Source: Pyropia yezoensis
Taxonomy: Eukaryota > Rhodophyta > Bangiophyceae > Bangiales > Bangiaceae
Direction of reading: 5' to 3'
Length of the DNA: 64,000 nucleotides
NCBI GenBank assembly: GCA_009829735.1
Contig: CM020618.1
Coordinates: forward strand, 25,145,122 to 25,209,121
The notes beneath the pieces were generated by a model. The model saw only the letters and a list, made by a program, of their open reading frames with translations, was not told the DNA's origin and searched no databases. Within the stretch, counting starts at the first letter, position 1, and each line of letters begins with the position of its first letter. Positions 41,000 through 52,431 of the stretch are shown one piece after another. The position numbers and the translations under genes were made by a program.

Positions 41000-42983
41000 T
41001 CCAGTATCAGCGGTCAGGCGTTTCCCGCCGACTTGGTTTCGGAGTCTGAGGGCGAAGCAGAGGACGACGAGTCCGACGACGACGTGTCCACCTCTTCAAC
41101 CGAGGTCGTGGACACGGCCACCACCGGCCGCAGGCTATCCTCGCGGCGCGAGCGCACTTCGCTCGTGGCCGACTTCTTGCTCGCATTCTTGACAAGTTGT
41201 TGAATGCGTTTACTCAACATAGGGCAGTCGTATGCCTAATGTCCGTGAGCGTTGCAGTTCCAACGCCAATTTTCTGCTCCCGGGAGGGTCTGCCCGACTT
41301 GGGAACCCAAGGGGCCGCTCTGGGAGGTTCCCAGAGCAGCCTAACTTTATCCTTACGGATTCGGCGAGCCACTCGTAGCTCTCTGGATTTGCGAGCCTCC
41401 TCTTTCTCCTTGGCCAACTCGGCCTGCCGTTCCTAGCGTTGCTCATCTCGCAACTTGCGGTAAGACGCACCTCTGCGATAGGCGAAGCTGGTCAACTCGG
41501 CCAGCGTCTCCCGGGAGGTATTATGCTCCCAGGTCTCCGTACGGACCGATCAATGGAGACCTTTCACAAACCGAGTCTTCGCCACAGCTTCTGGATGAAG
41601 AACGCCACAAAGAGTGTTGAGCTCACGGACTCGGTCCGAAAAGGACAGCTCGTCCTCATCCTCCCCCTGGTGTGCCTGCGTACACTCCTCAGCTTGAGAG
41701 GCCGACGCGGCTTCGTCAACCACAGCTCTCAGCAACCAGTTGATAAACTCCATGTAGGACGTTACCTTGCCAGCTCCTCCACTTGAGGAGCTGGGCATGA
41801 CGGACATGATCTCCGTCCGAAGGTCGCCCTCGGTGAACTCCTGTAGCGTATGAAATGCCATGCCTTTACTTATGGCATTGTCGTCACAGGCTTTTGTGAA
41901 ACGACGTAGAATCTCAAAGACACGGAGGGGGGGAGTTCCATCCCACTTCGCTTTGTGCCTAAAAGAGTGATTTACGTTCTTCCTGGCGCGGCCCATAGCT
42001 CGGGCCTGAACAGGACCATACACCACCGACATGTTGTTCAGGGCGTCGGTCTCGCAGTCAAAGATTCCCTGGTAGACCGGGTCGGTTACCTGGATATTGG
42101 GCGGCATCTCTCGTTGAGGGAACAACCGCTGGGGCAGAGGGGTATACTGACCCGACTTCTTTGCCGTCTGTGTCGGACGGCTGGGTGTAGCTCCCGGCAT
42201 CTCTGCAGGGGACGCCCCAGTCAAAGGCGTTCGACCTGCCGACGTCATTGTGCCTCCCAAGTTGGGAGTCATGGGGGCCGATCCCTCTTCGGGACGCCCC
42301 AATGCAGGCGTAGGGGGAAGTGTCCCAGGCGTCTGCGGGCTTGAAAGCCCCGCTCCGGTCTGGACACTGATACCATTTGGCGAACTCGCCTCAATCTGAT
42401 TCAAAATGCTATTCGTCATCGTGATAATCAGTTCCGTCAACGCCTGCCGCAACACATCAGTCGCCTCCCGACGGACAGTTTCGGCCAGGAGAGGGTTTCC
42501 GACTCCAGTTGAGTCTCGGTCAGCCTCCGGGAGTCCACCTGAGGGGTGACCACAATCCCCAGGGGTCTCAACCGAGGGCAAGGGCGCGAACCCATTACCG
42601 AAAAACGAAGGTTCGCCGTCCTCCGGAAGCCTAGTTGGCGATGGCTCCATGCCAAATTTGGCTCCAACCCGAGTGGATCCCGCGGGGACTATCTTCTCAC
42701 ATTGGGACGTTCCCGTTGAGTTTACTATTCGGTGGACGGACTTCGGTTCACGATCGTCGGGGGTGTCACCCGAGAGGACGCCCGGCTGAGCCGGGGTGGC
42801 CATGTGCACGCCCGTACTCTCATTCCTGCTGGCTTGAGAGACCTTCAGTCCCCCTTCGACCCAAGGTACACCCACCTGCGTCTCACCAGTCTTCCAAGGC
42901 ACTGGAGTACGTGCATCACCCGTGTACTCCCCGGACGACGGGGGGTCCGATCCCGCCATGCTGGCTATCAATCCGCACGACAC
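41000..42983 (-). pseudogene. gag of element A
   Basis: The main frame 42983-41550 encodes 477 residues: a low-complexity N-terminal half, then a retrotransposon gag core (RKNVNHSFRHKAKW, TPPLRVFE, FTKACDDNAISKGMAFHTL). A stop at 41550 is followed by remnants in the same and other frames down to about 41000, including a degenerate zinc-knuckle-like stretch (CNAHGH, then a stop, then AYDCP) near 41230. The core is the source of the fragment found in RT. Confidence 0.75.
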
Positions 42984-43058
42984 ACAACAACACCACCGTT
43001 CCTCTGAGACAGAGAGCCCCCCACAGCCGGGTGCACCCGGAGGTAAAGTTCACCTCTG

Positions 43059-43076
43059 TCCCCTGCTGCTCCACCA
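43059..43076 (-). other. Primer-binding site of element A
   Basis: Two bases inside the 5' LTR, the minus strand reads TGGTGGAGCAGCAGGGGA. Read as the complement of a tRNA 3' end it gives CCA, discriminator A, acceptor strand CUGCUCC and a T-stem CCCUG, a consistent tRNA geometry. The tRNA identity is not determined. Confidence 0.7.
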
Positions 43077-43078
43077 AA

Positions 43079-43545
43079 TGTGGCAAAACCACTCGCGCAC
43101 ACAGCACCCACGTTGGGGCGGTGCACAAGAGCTGCCTCCCGTGTCGGGGGAACCGGAAGAAGTGCAAGTCGCACACACGCTATCTCTGTTGTGGGGCAAT
43201 CCCCCCACGAGTAAACGAGATGATGTTGTGTGGGCCAACAGTTTCTTGGTCGGGACGGGAAAGCGAGGCCAAGCCCCGCTGTCCGGCCCCTTATCCCTCC
43301 ATGGTGCTTTCAGCATCTCGCCACTGAGAATGTCCCACCCCAGCGCCTGCCCACCGGGCCACACGAAAAATCAAGACGATTAAATGCAGAAAATCCTCAA
43401 ATCCATGTTGGATTTACTATGGAGCAAAGTATCGCTGACTAGGGAAATCTGAGATCAAATGCAAAGGGAGAAACGGGTCGGACCAGCTGTCTCCCGACCC
43501 CGTGTGGCGCGCCTTCTCCCCTTTTTGGGGCCCAGTTCTGCCGCA
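43079..43545 (-). repeat. 5' LTR of element A
   Basis: This 467-bp copy is the direct repeat of 29743-30210, ending TGCCGCA at 43545 and followed by the target duplication GTAAT. Confidence 0.92.
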
Positions 43546-43814
43546 GTAATGAAGCATGGCGGCAGTGGCGCGGGGTTTGGTCCGGTCTGCATGTAGGAAG
43601 CGCGACGTTCCTCGCCCAGTACATTCTTCAGCAGACGCCCACAGCCGGGGACTCGGCACACCGCGCCCATGCTGGTGCCGATGGTAAAGAGAACGGGGCA
43701 TCTCGGAAGGCACGACCTCATCAGTGCAGAGTTCTTTCGGACCGACGCTGGGCGTCGTTTTGAACCGGCGGTCCACAGAGGAGACCGCGTCAGTGGCCTA
43801 GTCGGAACTGTCAA
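43546..43814 (-). mobile_element. Plavaka/CACTA-like transposon gene, upstream part beyond the inserted element A
   Basis: A minus-strand frame reads from 43814 toward 43546 and contains CRVPGCGRLLKNVLGEERR, a C-x4-C element that could belong to an N-terminal zinc finger. At 43546 the frame meets the end of element A. After removing element A and one copy of the 5-bp target duplication, this frame continues without stop into the segment starting at 29742. So the two pieces were one gene before insertion. Confidence 0.5.
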
Positions 43815-44728
43815 GCTTTTATGTCAAATGCGATTTCAAAAAGTAGCCCCATCACGGAGATCCTTGATCTCTCAGACCGGAGAACTGATTGGCTGTCAAT
43901 ACGAGGACGACAAGCCGGCAAGGGCTGGTCATGGGCGCACTGCGAACACTTTCCCTTGTCCAGTAGCGGAGATGTCTGGGACAGCACACGGGGGTCACTT
44001 GCCCAGTAGTAGGGATGTCTGGGCGTCTGGGGCAGCACAGGGCGGTCACTGGTCACCGCCAACCCCGACTGCTAACACGCACAGTATCTCCCTCAGCACG
44101 GCAAGTACCAGGCAGGTCCCTCTCTGGACCCCTTTCTCCTCCCCCCCCTTTTTTTTTCTGTTGGGGGGGCGGAAGGGGAATGCAAGGAGGTCCCAGCGGG
44201 ACGTCTGCCGGCTCTCCCTTTCCACTCCGGACACCCCAGGTTACCTGTTGCGGGCCTGACCTGACAGGCGTCGCCCAGGCCAGCGGTCCTTTTTCTTTGT
44301 AACCCGGGCGAGGCTTCCGAGCTTACGGAACAGCGCGAAGAGCATTTACCAGTAGAAGCACAAGGCGCACTACACAGCGCGCAGCTCGCAACTGAAGGAA
44401 GGGCCGAGTGAGCTCCGCCAGTCATGTTCTATTACGGCCGTGGGGTCGTCGTGGGGTCAGCAGACGCGGGGCCAGCACGGGCCCGCCAGCGTCCTGAAGG
44501 CCCCGTGCTCCCCCCATCGTACCTCGGGCGCCACGGAGGGAGTGCTCGCGTGGGCGAGCCTTCCCCAAGCGTGCTGTGGAGGGCCAAAGGCACCTAAGTC
44601 GCCCGTCGGCGCCGTCTTGAAACCCCCGTTGGCTTCAGCCACCGTCCCTCTGTCTGTGTGCCCCGCGGCAACAGCCCTTGTTCTCCGTGAGGAGACCTTC
44701 AGCCAAACCGCCTTGGCCCCTCCTTCCC
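43815..44728. other. Unassigned sequence between the Plavaka-like segment and element B
   Basis: About 900 bp without recognisable genes. An imperfect duplication of a roughly 55-bp phrase is visible (cagtag...gatgtctggg near 43960 and 44005). It may hold the 5' end and terminal repeat of the Plavaka-like element, which I could not delimit. Confidence 0.4.
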
Positions 44729-45559
44729 TGTAAGGTGAAGCGCAGCGAAGCGCCGTCCGTGACCGCACACTCGTGCTCGCACGGTCCCTCGCTCGCCACC
44801 CTACGCCCACCCTCAACGCACGCGCGGTTCGACGGCGGATAACCTACTCAGTGTCGGTCGGTCGCGCGCAACACGTGCGCGCGAAGAAGACGTCCGCGAA
44901 GAAGACGGGTGCGAAGGGGATGAGCTTGACGTCGGTCGTTCTCGGGTTCTAGGATTTAAAGGTGTTTATGTCGATGGGCTTATGTCCTCCCTCCGTTCTC
45001 CACCCTCGGTCGCAGGCACGCATGCTTTTATACCCTCTGGCACACCCCTCGGGTCGCTCACAGGGCCCTCGGCGAAGTCCCTCTTGTTTGCCACACCAGG
45101 TGGTCCGAAAACGCAGGTCAGCACTCGTCGTGGCACACCCCCCTCTCAGAAGGGTCAATCTGAGGGGGTGGGCTACTTGCAAGATCGTTCTTGCATACTA
45201 TTGGTAAGCACGTTACACGCTCCCAATCGCTGTCCCAGAGGCTGGAAACGGGATATGCGATACTATTGGTTCCCGTCGAGCTATGGCAATTCCAGCACCG
45301 TTATTGGCCTTCCATAATGGGCCCTCTGGAGGGGTCCCCGGGCCACTGTAAGCCACGAATCCTGCCACGTGTCAAAGTATATTCGTGGAAGATCTTTGGG
45401 GGATTCAAGATTCATCCGGAAGGCGTTCGAAGCTTTCGGAAGAATCTCGAATCCACAGGATGCGGTCCGAAGAAGATCACGGATCAAGTACGGATGTAGT
45501 TAGCATGACATCAGTGGCTTGACGACCGAATTGGATCAAGTAAGGGTCGAACCCTTACA
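44729..45559 (-). repeat. 3' LTR of element B
   Basis: 831 bp with 7-bp inverted tips TGTAAGG...CCTTACA. The right end abuts the polypurine tract. The left end is set by the tip match only, since no second LTR copy is in the window. Confidence 0.7.
45025..45032 (-). promoter_or_regulatory. TATA box in the LTR of element B
   Basis: The minus strand reads TATAAAAG about 525 bp into the LTR in element polarity, consistent with a U3 promoter. Confidence 0.6.
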
Positions 45560-45570
45560 TCTCCCCCCCC

Positions 45571-47660
45571 TTAAGACGCTCCCCGCTCGTGGAACGCCCG
45601 GAGTAGAGCAGGAGCATGGAGGTCCGCCTCCGAGATCCATTGGTTTTCGGTGTCATCGTAGCCTTTCCATGACACCAGATACTGCGTACGACCGCGTCGC
45701 TTGCGGGAGCGCAGGATCTTGTTGACCTCGTACTTCACAGTGCCGTCAGTCAGGGCTACCGGTGGAGCCGGAACAGGGCGACGATGGAAGTTCTTGTCAG
45801 CCCTGTACGGCGTCAGCAGGCTGGCGTGGAACGCATTGTGTACCTTGCGTTCCAGGACAGTGGTGGGCAGGTCCAGTCGGAAGGTCACCGGAGTAACAGC
45901 CTCCGTGATGCGGTAGGGTCCCGAGTACTTGAGCATCAGCTTGCGCGCCCCTTGATATGACTCAGGCATCAAGTTCTTGGTGCTTAGTAGGACGTAGTCG
46001 CCGACCTTCACGTCGCAGGTACGCCGAGATCGATTGGCGTACGCAGCTCGGTAGGCATGCGCTTGACGGATCGCGTCCGTTGCCGTCTTGTGAGCCGCGC
46101 TCAGAGATGCAAGCCATTCCGCTGCAGCAGGTACCTTGTCGTTCGTTCCCCGAATGAGGTCAAAGGAAACAGTCTTGGGGTTGAATCCGTGCGCTAGATA
46201 AAACGGCGTGTGAGTCGTAACGGAATTCGTAGATTGGTTGTACGCCACTTCCACGTCCGTGAGAAGCAGGTCCCAGTTCGATTAATTGTGGTCGACAAAG
46301 CAGCGCAGCACTTCTTCGATCTTCTTGTTCATGATCTCCGTCTGTCCATCGGTCTGCGGGTGGCGCTGACGAAGGGCGCAGTCGCACACCCATCTTATCC
46401 ATCAGCGCCTTCCAGAACTTGGACATGAAGACAGGGTCTCGGTCGCTTATGATGCTTGCAGGTAGACCGAAGTTTCTATACACGTTGTCGTAGAACAGCT
46501 TGGCCACGTGGGGCGCCGAGGCATCGCTCTTGGTCGCTGCTAGGCGTATCATCTTCGACAGTCGGTCGACGACGACCAGCAGACCAGTGCGCCCTCGGGC
46601 AGTCTTGGGTAGTGGTGTGATGAATTCCATATAGACGCTTGACCATCGCTCCTTCGCTGGTTCTAGTGGTTGGAGGTGACCCAGAGGTGATTCCGTTCGG
46701 CTCTTATTGCGTTGGCAAGGATCACATGTCTGCACGTATTCTCTGACGTCTTGTCTCAGCTTCTTCCAGTAGAACTTATCTACCAGGTTCTTGGTTGTCT
46801 TCCGAACTCCCATGTGCCCTTGGCTTGGCACATCGTGATGGTCGTGGAGTACAGCAAGTCGGTGAGTACCAGCGGGGATGCACGTGCGGTCACCTATGAG
46901 TAACAACCCCTTGTCTATACGGTAGGGCAACACCGGGTTCTCGTAGAGTTTGGAAAACTCGGGGTCCGCATGGTACTCACTGTGGAGCGTAGCGAGCTTG
47001 TCTGGGTCCATCTCGAAGGTCATGAGGTTGTTCACTTGTAGCCCATTCTCGGGTTCCTTGGACGTCCGTGATTTTCCAGGACTCCTTGGTTCTTGTTCTT
47101 TCTCTGGTTCTTTGATTGTCCGTGGTTCTTTGGTTTTCCGTGGTTCTTTGGTTTTCCGTGGTTCTTTGTTTTTCTCGGGCTTGATGGTTGTTCTAGGTAG
47201 CGCCTTGCGTAGTACGCGCTCCAAGAGTTCAGCGTTAGCCTCGGTTCGAGGTTCGACATTCTCGTCCTTCCTCGAGAGGGCATCCGCTACCACGTTCTTT
47301 GGTCCAGGAACAGGCGTGATGCGGAAGTCGTATTGCTCCAGCGTCTCCAGCCAGCGCACTTGCCGATCATTCAGCTTGTCTGTGGTTCTCAGGTAGCGAA
47401 GGGATTCGTCGTTCTCGTATGGTGTACCGCTGTTCGTGAATGTTCAGTGTCTGCGAAAAGAAGGCCACTGGGCGACGTCCCATACCGTCGTCCTGTTCTA
47501 GAACAGCCCCTATAGCGCAGCCACTGGCGTCCTTGGACACAATCACGGGCAGGTCTGGGTCAAACGGCCGCAGCACAGGCGCCCTCGCCACTCGCTCCTT
47601 GAGCGTGCGGAAAGAATCTTCATGCGCTTTTGTCCATGCAAATTCGATGTTCCCAGTCTA
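45571..47660 (-). pseudogene. RNase H and integrase of element B, with C-terminal chromodomain
   Basis: RNase H motif VSKDASGCAIGAV and RPVAFFSQTLN (47591-47367); a frameshift; then PGPKNVVADALSRKDENV, a Lys/Glu/Pro repeat tract (KEPRKT units, about 47080-47170), integrase zinc motif (H-H-C-C around CDPCQRNKS), core with SVYMEFITPLP (Asp of the first catalytic position replaced by Glu) and IISDRDPVF. A frameshift near 46370 and a stop near 46283 precede the C-terminal part (46254-45571), which ends in the chromodomain YLVSWKGYDDTENQWI. Confidence 0.85.
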
Positions 47661-49201
47661 CTCCGTCAGTGGTTTAGCAATCTCCGCCACACCGCGTACA
47701 AATCGCCGGTAGAAGTTGACAAGGCCCAGGAAAGACTGCACATCCTTCTTGGTCCTAGGAGTCGGCCACATCCGGATGGACTCGGTTTTCGTGCGTTCCA
47801 TCTCAAAGCCATTCGGCGACACGACATGGCCGAGAAAATCGACGGATGTACGTCCAAACTCGCACTTAGACAGCTTTGCATACAGCTTGTGCTCTCGCAG
47901 AACTTTCCGCAGATGAAACAGGTGCTCGTCTACAGAATTGCTGTAAATCAGGATGTCGTCCAGGTAGGCGCAGACGAAGCGGTCGATGTATGGCCGGAGG
48001 ACGTCGTTCATAAGATTCATGAACGCCGACGGGGCGTTGCACAAACCAAATGGTAAAACAAGGAACTCGAACAGCCCATACCGCGTTCGAAAAGCCGTCA
48101 GTGGGATCGACTCGGGGTCCATCCGAATCTGGTGATAGCCAGACCGGAGATCCAGCGTCGAAAAGATCTTGGCGCTGCGAAGGTTGTCAAAGATGTCGTC
48201 AATACGTGGCAGCGGGTAGCAATTCTTAATTGTTTATTATTCAGTGCCCGGTAGTCAATGCAAAGACGGAATCCCCCATCTTTCTTGACCGCAAAGAGTA
48301 CCGGTGCACCCCATGGAGAAGTGCTTGCTTGTATAAAGCCCTTATCCAGCAGGTCGCGAATCTGCCGGAGAAGTTCTTCACACTCCGCTTCGGAAAGACG
48401 ATAGATACCCTTTTTATGGGGTGCGGCGTCGTCCACGAGATCGACCTTGAACCGCTGCTTTCTTTCAAGAGGTAGACCTTTCCGTAGGTCGTCGGGGAAG
48501 ACATCTTTGAACTCGAGTATCAGCTTCTTCATTCTTGGGTCTTCAGTCGAGTGTTGAACGTCCGTGAAGTTATTCTCCAACGCAGCAGACACCTCGTTGG
48601 GTCTCAGGAAGATAGCAAAGGCAGGTTGGCCCCGCTTGAGAATCTTGGCCAGCTTCTGCTCGCTTATCAGCGTCTTCGACTTGTCCAGGGTAGCACAAAT
48701 GGATGTAGGTTCGCCACCTTTCCGGAACGTCACCTTATTCTTGCGGTAGTTCTTCTGCACGTCGAAGTCTTCGTGCCATTTCTTGCCCAGATTGATGTCA
48801 TATTCAGTCAGCGGGCACACGGCCAAATGCAGGTTCTCTTGGTACCGGCCGACTTTCAGCCTCACTGGTGTCGCAGTGGATGTCAACGGGTGAAGCTTCC
48901 CATCAGGCATCCGCGCATTTTCAGTTGATGCGATGGTCTTGATCTTCAGCCGCTCAATCAGCTTCGTTGATGCAAAATTAATCATCGCGCAGTCGTCGAA
49001 CAGGATCTCAGCGCGCTCCCCATTCACGGTCCCCATTGCACTTAGCAGACTGAGATGAGGCCGCTGAAAGGCCAATTCCGGAACTGGAGCGGGATGCGTA
49101 TCCGCAATCGGATCCTGCTTCAGTTCCGCCTCGCTTTTGGGCAGCTCCGAGCGAGGTGGCCCTTCTCCCGGCAGCGCAGACAAAGTCCGTCGCGCATGCA
49201 T
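47658..49201 (-). pseudogene. Protease and reverse transcriptase of element B
   Basis: The protease motif reads [13 protein letters not shown]; the usual DSG triad is changed to DDC, keeping the Asp. RT begins [20 protein letters not shown], has a frameshift near 48230, then continues FEFLVLPFGLCNAPSAF and AYLDDILIYS to YRRFVRGVAEIAKPLTE, where a TAG stop at 47658 replaces what is normally a Trp codon. Non-functional. Confidence 0.88.
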
Positions 49202-49870
49202 CTCCTTCGCTCCTCGGGGGTCAAGCGCGTCACTTGCACAGCAGAGATATCCATCGGAGTCGACTCGGCCTTCGATACTCCTGCCTGGTACGCGTTGCTT
49301 TGAGCGCTGCTACGATAGCTTCCGCGTTTCGCCGCTTCCACCTTTAGCGCATCCAGCATGAGAGTCTCCGCAGATTCGTACTGCTTGGTGCACAGTACTT
49401 CCCAGATGTACGACCTGAGTCCACGGCTGTACCGATCAATCTTCTCGGGCATGGTGATGCTCGGGATGTCCAGGACAATGGACTGGAAAGTCTTGTTGTA
49501 TGTTGTCACGTCCTTGATCTGCCGCCACTTGTGCAGGAGGTTCCGCGCCGCTTGTTCCTTGTTCAGGGGGTTAAACCGATGCGTCATGGCATCGCGAAGA
49601 CTTGGCCAATCCGCTACAGCGCTTGAGGCCGCATAAGACTGGTACCATGCAAACGCCTCACCTTGACGATAAGTCTTCGCAATGGCCAGGGCTTGGCCCG
49701 GATCCGTCCCAGCAAGATACTGGTCCATGCGGGATACCCATGCATCCACGGTCCCCAGCTTTCCAGAGAACGTGTTTGGCTTGTTCGGCTTGGGTCCACT
49801 TGCAGCTCGCACAACGTGTGCTTGCGTCGCCGTCAGCTGCTCCCTCAGTCTCGCCGTGTCGACCAATAGG
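49120..49870 (-). pseudogene. gag of element B, truncated by insertion of element C
   Basis: Retrotransposon gag core (KPNTFSGKLGTVDAWVSRMD, FAWYQSYA, RFNPLNKEQAARNLL) and a C-terminal CCHC zinc knuckle [14 protein letters not shown] (about 49150). The frame is cut at 49870; the open frame continues into the LTR of element C only by chance. Confidence 0.85.
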
Positions 49871-50340
49871 TGTGGCAAAGACCACTTATACACACGACAC
49901 TCGAGTTGGGGCGGTGTACAAGGGCTGCCTCCCGTATCGGGGGAACCGGAAGAAGTGCAAGTCGCACACACTCTGTCCCTGTTGTGGGGCAAACCCCCCA
50001 CTGACAAACAAGAGGATGGTGTGTGGTCCAACAGTTTCTTGGTCGGGACGGGGACGCAGGTCCAAGCCCCGCTGTCCCTCCCCTTATCCCCCCAGGGTTC
50101 CCTCAGAATCTTGCCACTCAGAATCTCCCACCCCAGCACCTGCCCACCGGGCCACACGAAAATTCAAGACGATAAAATGCAGAAAACCCTCAAATCCAAG
50201 TTGGATTTACTACTAAGCTAACTATCCCAAACTTAGGGAATATGGACCCAAATGCAGGGGGAGGAACGGATCAGGCTAGTGGCCTGCCGCCCCTTGCATG
50301 GCACGTGTTGCCCCCCTACCTGGGGGTCAATACTGCCTCA
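49871..50340 (-). repeat. 3' LTR of element C
   Basis: 470 bp, TGTGGCA...TGCCTCA, clearly related to but diverged from the LTRs of element A. Similarity to element A continues past the LTR up to the antisense ORF, which allowed the piggyBac insertion site to be placed. Confidence 0.88.
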
Positions 50341-50679
50341 CTCCCCTCTCCTCAGTTCTGACCGACCCGGTCGGCCCTGTGAGGGGGTGCGTAAGCGCAC
50401 GTCGCGGCGTTGGGGGCGCGACTTGCTGTCCCCCCGTGAGTAACGTAACGCGGATGTGGAGGCGGTCACGTTGACTGCCCCTCTCCTCAAGCTTGCCCAC
50501 TCGGCAGCTTGCTCTCCTCAGCTCACACTTCACCATCACCACCACCTCCCCTTCACCTTCCACTGGGCCGCCCCACGCTGGGGAGGCCACCCGTATACCC
50601 ACGATCCGAGTCCTCCTCAACTCGAGGCGGGTCTCGTGCCGCCGTAGCCAGGGCGTCTCTCCCCAACTTGGGGAGAGCC
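50341..50679. other. 3' untranslated region and polypurine tract of element C
   Basis: In element polarity this lies between the antisense ORF and the 3' LTR. The polypurine tract is the minus strand of ctcccctctcctc (50341-50353). The rest has direct similarity to 30211-30503 of element A. Confidence 0.7.
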
Positions 50680-52431
50680 ATGGCGACCCCAGGAGTGGAG
50701 ACGGACTCTCTTGACGAACGTATGGAGGACACCTCCTACGGTGCAGCGCCCGCCGGGACTTCCGGCGGGGGCTCCGCGATCGCTCCGGGGGATGGGACTC
50801 CCGCGTCACCCGGCTTTGGGTTGACGGCGGGATCTCCCCCGGAGACGGGACAAGTTGTCCCGCGTGAGGCCTTGGGGCGGTGGTTTTACCTCGCTTGGCC
50901 TCTATATGAGGAGGGGTTGACTGTTCTTCGCTGTGGCCGACTTGGCGCAGCGATGGGTCGGGTATGGGACCGCCTACGGGAGAAGTATCCCCGTAGGGTC
51001 GGGTTCCCTGCCGGCTTCAGGACGGACCAGTTTGCCTTCCTGGACGACGGGGAGGTCGAAGACATACAGCGGGCCAAGGCCATGGTGGACCGCGGGGGAA
51101 CTATCCCGGGTCCCGGCGACTTGCCGACCTTTACTTGGGACGCGGTGGCAACTCGCCCCCCGTACCTTCACGAGGCCGATCCGCACACTCATCACTTTGA
51201 TGTGCGGATGGAGAAGGACTTCCGGCGAGGTCCCTACTTGGTGACCTCGGCTCAACTTGAGTTCCCTCAGCAGTCGGCTGCCAGTAAAGAGCAGTACTAT
51301 CCAAAGAAGCCCGAGTGGTGGCCTCAAGTTGAGGTCCTCTACGCATTCCCGGCGTTGCTACCACGGTTGCTTGACCACTTCGGCGCCGTCATGTTGACGG
51401 CTGGCCCTGATCTCCTGGTGAGGGCCATGTTGGCCACCCAGTGGCTTCTCGAGGTCATGTCGACTTGGGTGTCTTGTGTTCAGCGGCGGGGGATGCTCTG
51501 GCATCTCCCCCTCCGTCTTATTCAAGGTTTGGAATAGCTCACCCCTCAGCTAGTTGCTGAGGGGTGCTCATCAGGACAACTCACTCTACTTGGGGACATG
51601 CTCCGCCTCCACAAGTTTATCGAGTGGGAGAGCATTGAGCACAAGTTGCGCCGCCCCACTCGTGGGCCCAAGGACGATGGCGCACTTCGCCAGTTCGTGT
51701 GGGTCGCTCGTGAACTTCACGACGGCCGTGTGGTCCTACGAGAGGGGTTGGGCATCGGGGACTACCCATATGCCCCGGGGGTGGACCGCCACACTGCGCC
51801 ACCCCCGGACAAGCCCATAGTTATGGCCGTGCCCTCATATGATGACCATATGACTCAACCTACTGCGGGGGCCCCAAGTCGGGGTCGCAGTTACACCCGG
51901 GTCCCGCCACCTCGGCGTGCCCCTCCGCTTCCTCCTGTCCCCTACCAGCCGCACGGGGACATCCCGATTAGCGTGGCCGTTGAGTCGTCCACCCCGGTGT
52001 CCCCCAACTTGGGGGCCACCCTCCTGACGGTATACCCCAAGTTGGTGTTACCGCCCACGCCTCTAACCTCAGAGATGACGATCAGCACGTTGATGCGCAC
52101 CACTTCCTGGTTGGCCGCGTCGACCGCAACCCTTCAAAGTTTCGAGACTCCTCAACTTGAGGAGCGCGTTCGTACTGCAGTGGCGACCGCGAGTTGCGAG
52201 TCGGTGGCGGAGTTTATGACGGCCAAGTTGGCTCGCATCGGGGCTATTATGCCCCAGCCAGCCCCACTTGGGCGTGGCAAACGTCGCGCAAGCCGGGCGT
52301 ACTCGCCTCCTCGCCGTCGTCGCCGACACTCGCGGCGCTCTCCCTCCGTGTCGGAAGACGAGTTGTCTTACTCCGTCTCGGAGTCCTCGACTCCGTCAGA
52401 GTCGGAGTCGGTCCGGCGTCTGCGTCGCTAA
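50680..52431 (+). pseudogene. Antisense ORF of element C: unknown protein with Arg/Ser-rich tail (one internal stop)
   Basis: Starts MATPGVETDSLDERMED at 50680. A TAG at 51535 (CAG in element A) interrupts it; the same frame continues to a TAA at 52429, where element A is open for a further roughly 60 codons. Blocks shared with element A: PTFTWDAVATRPP, KEQYYPKKPEWWP, LEVMSTWVSCVQRRG, TASCESVAEFM. The tail is RRASRAYSPPRRRRRHS followed by a Ser/Glu-rich segment. The Pro-rich middle separates a conserved globular-looking N-terminal half from the basic tail. No known domain recognised; a nucleic-acid-binding or nuclear role is a guess from the tail. Confidence 0.8.

Larger units (their letters stand above)
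29743..43545 (-). mobile_element. Ty3/gypsy chromovirus, element A (contains nested piggyBac element)
   Basis: LTRs at 43079-43545 (5') and 29743-30210 (3'), both in the same orientation with TGTGGCA...TGCC(A/G)CA tips, flanked by a 5-bp target duplication GCAAT/GTAAT (29738-29742 and 43546-43550, one mismatch). Element polarity is minus: primer-binding site at 43059-43076, then gag, protease, RT-RNase H-integrase and chromodomain. After these comes an ORF on the opposite strand (34744-36615), a polypurine tract (minus strand of 30211-30223) and the 3' LTR. The 4.2-kb piggyBac element at 30508-34684 interrupts the 3' region; without it element A is about 9.6 kb. The body has stops in every ORF although the LTRs differ by only about eight bases over their first 430 bp. 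Confidence 0.92.
44729..49870 (-). mobile_element. Ty3/gypsy chromovirus, element B (decayed, 5' part lost or displaced)
   Basis: A different gypsy lineage from elements A and C. 3' LTR at 44729-45559, polypurine tract next to it (complement of tctcccccccc), then on the minus strand chromodomain/integrase end, integrase, RNase H, RT, protease and gag. The gag frame is cut at 49870 by the LTR of element C. No 5' LTR was found on the far side of element C, so the right end is missing or rearranged. Confidence 0.85.
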
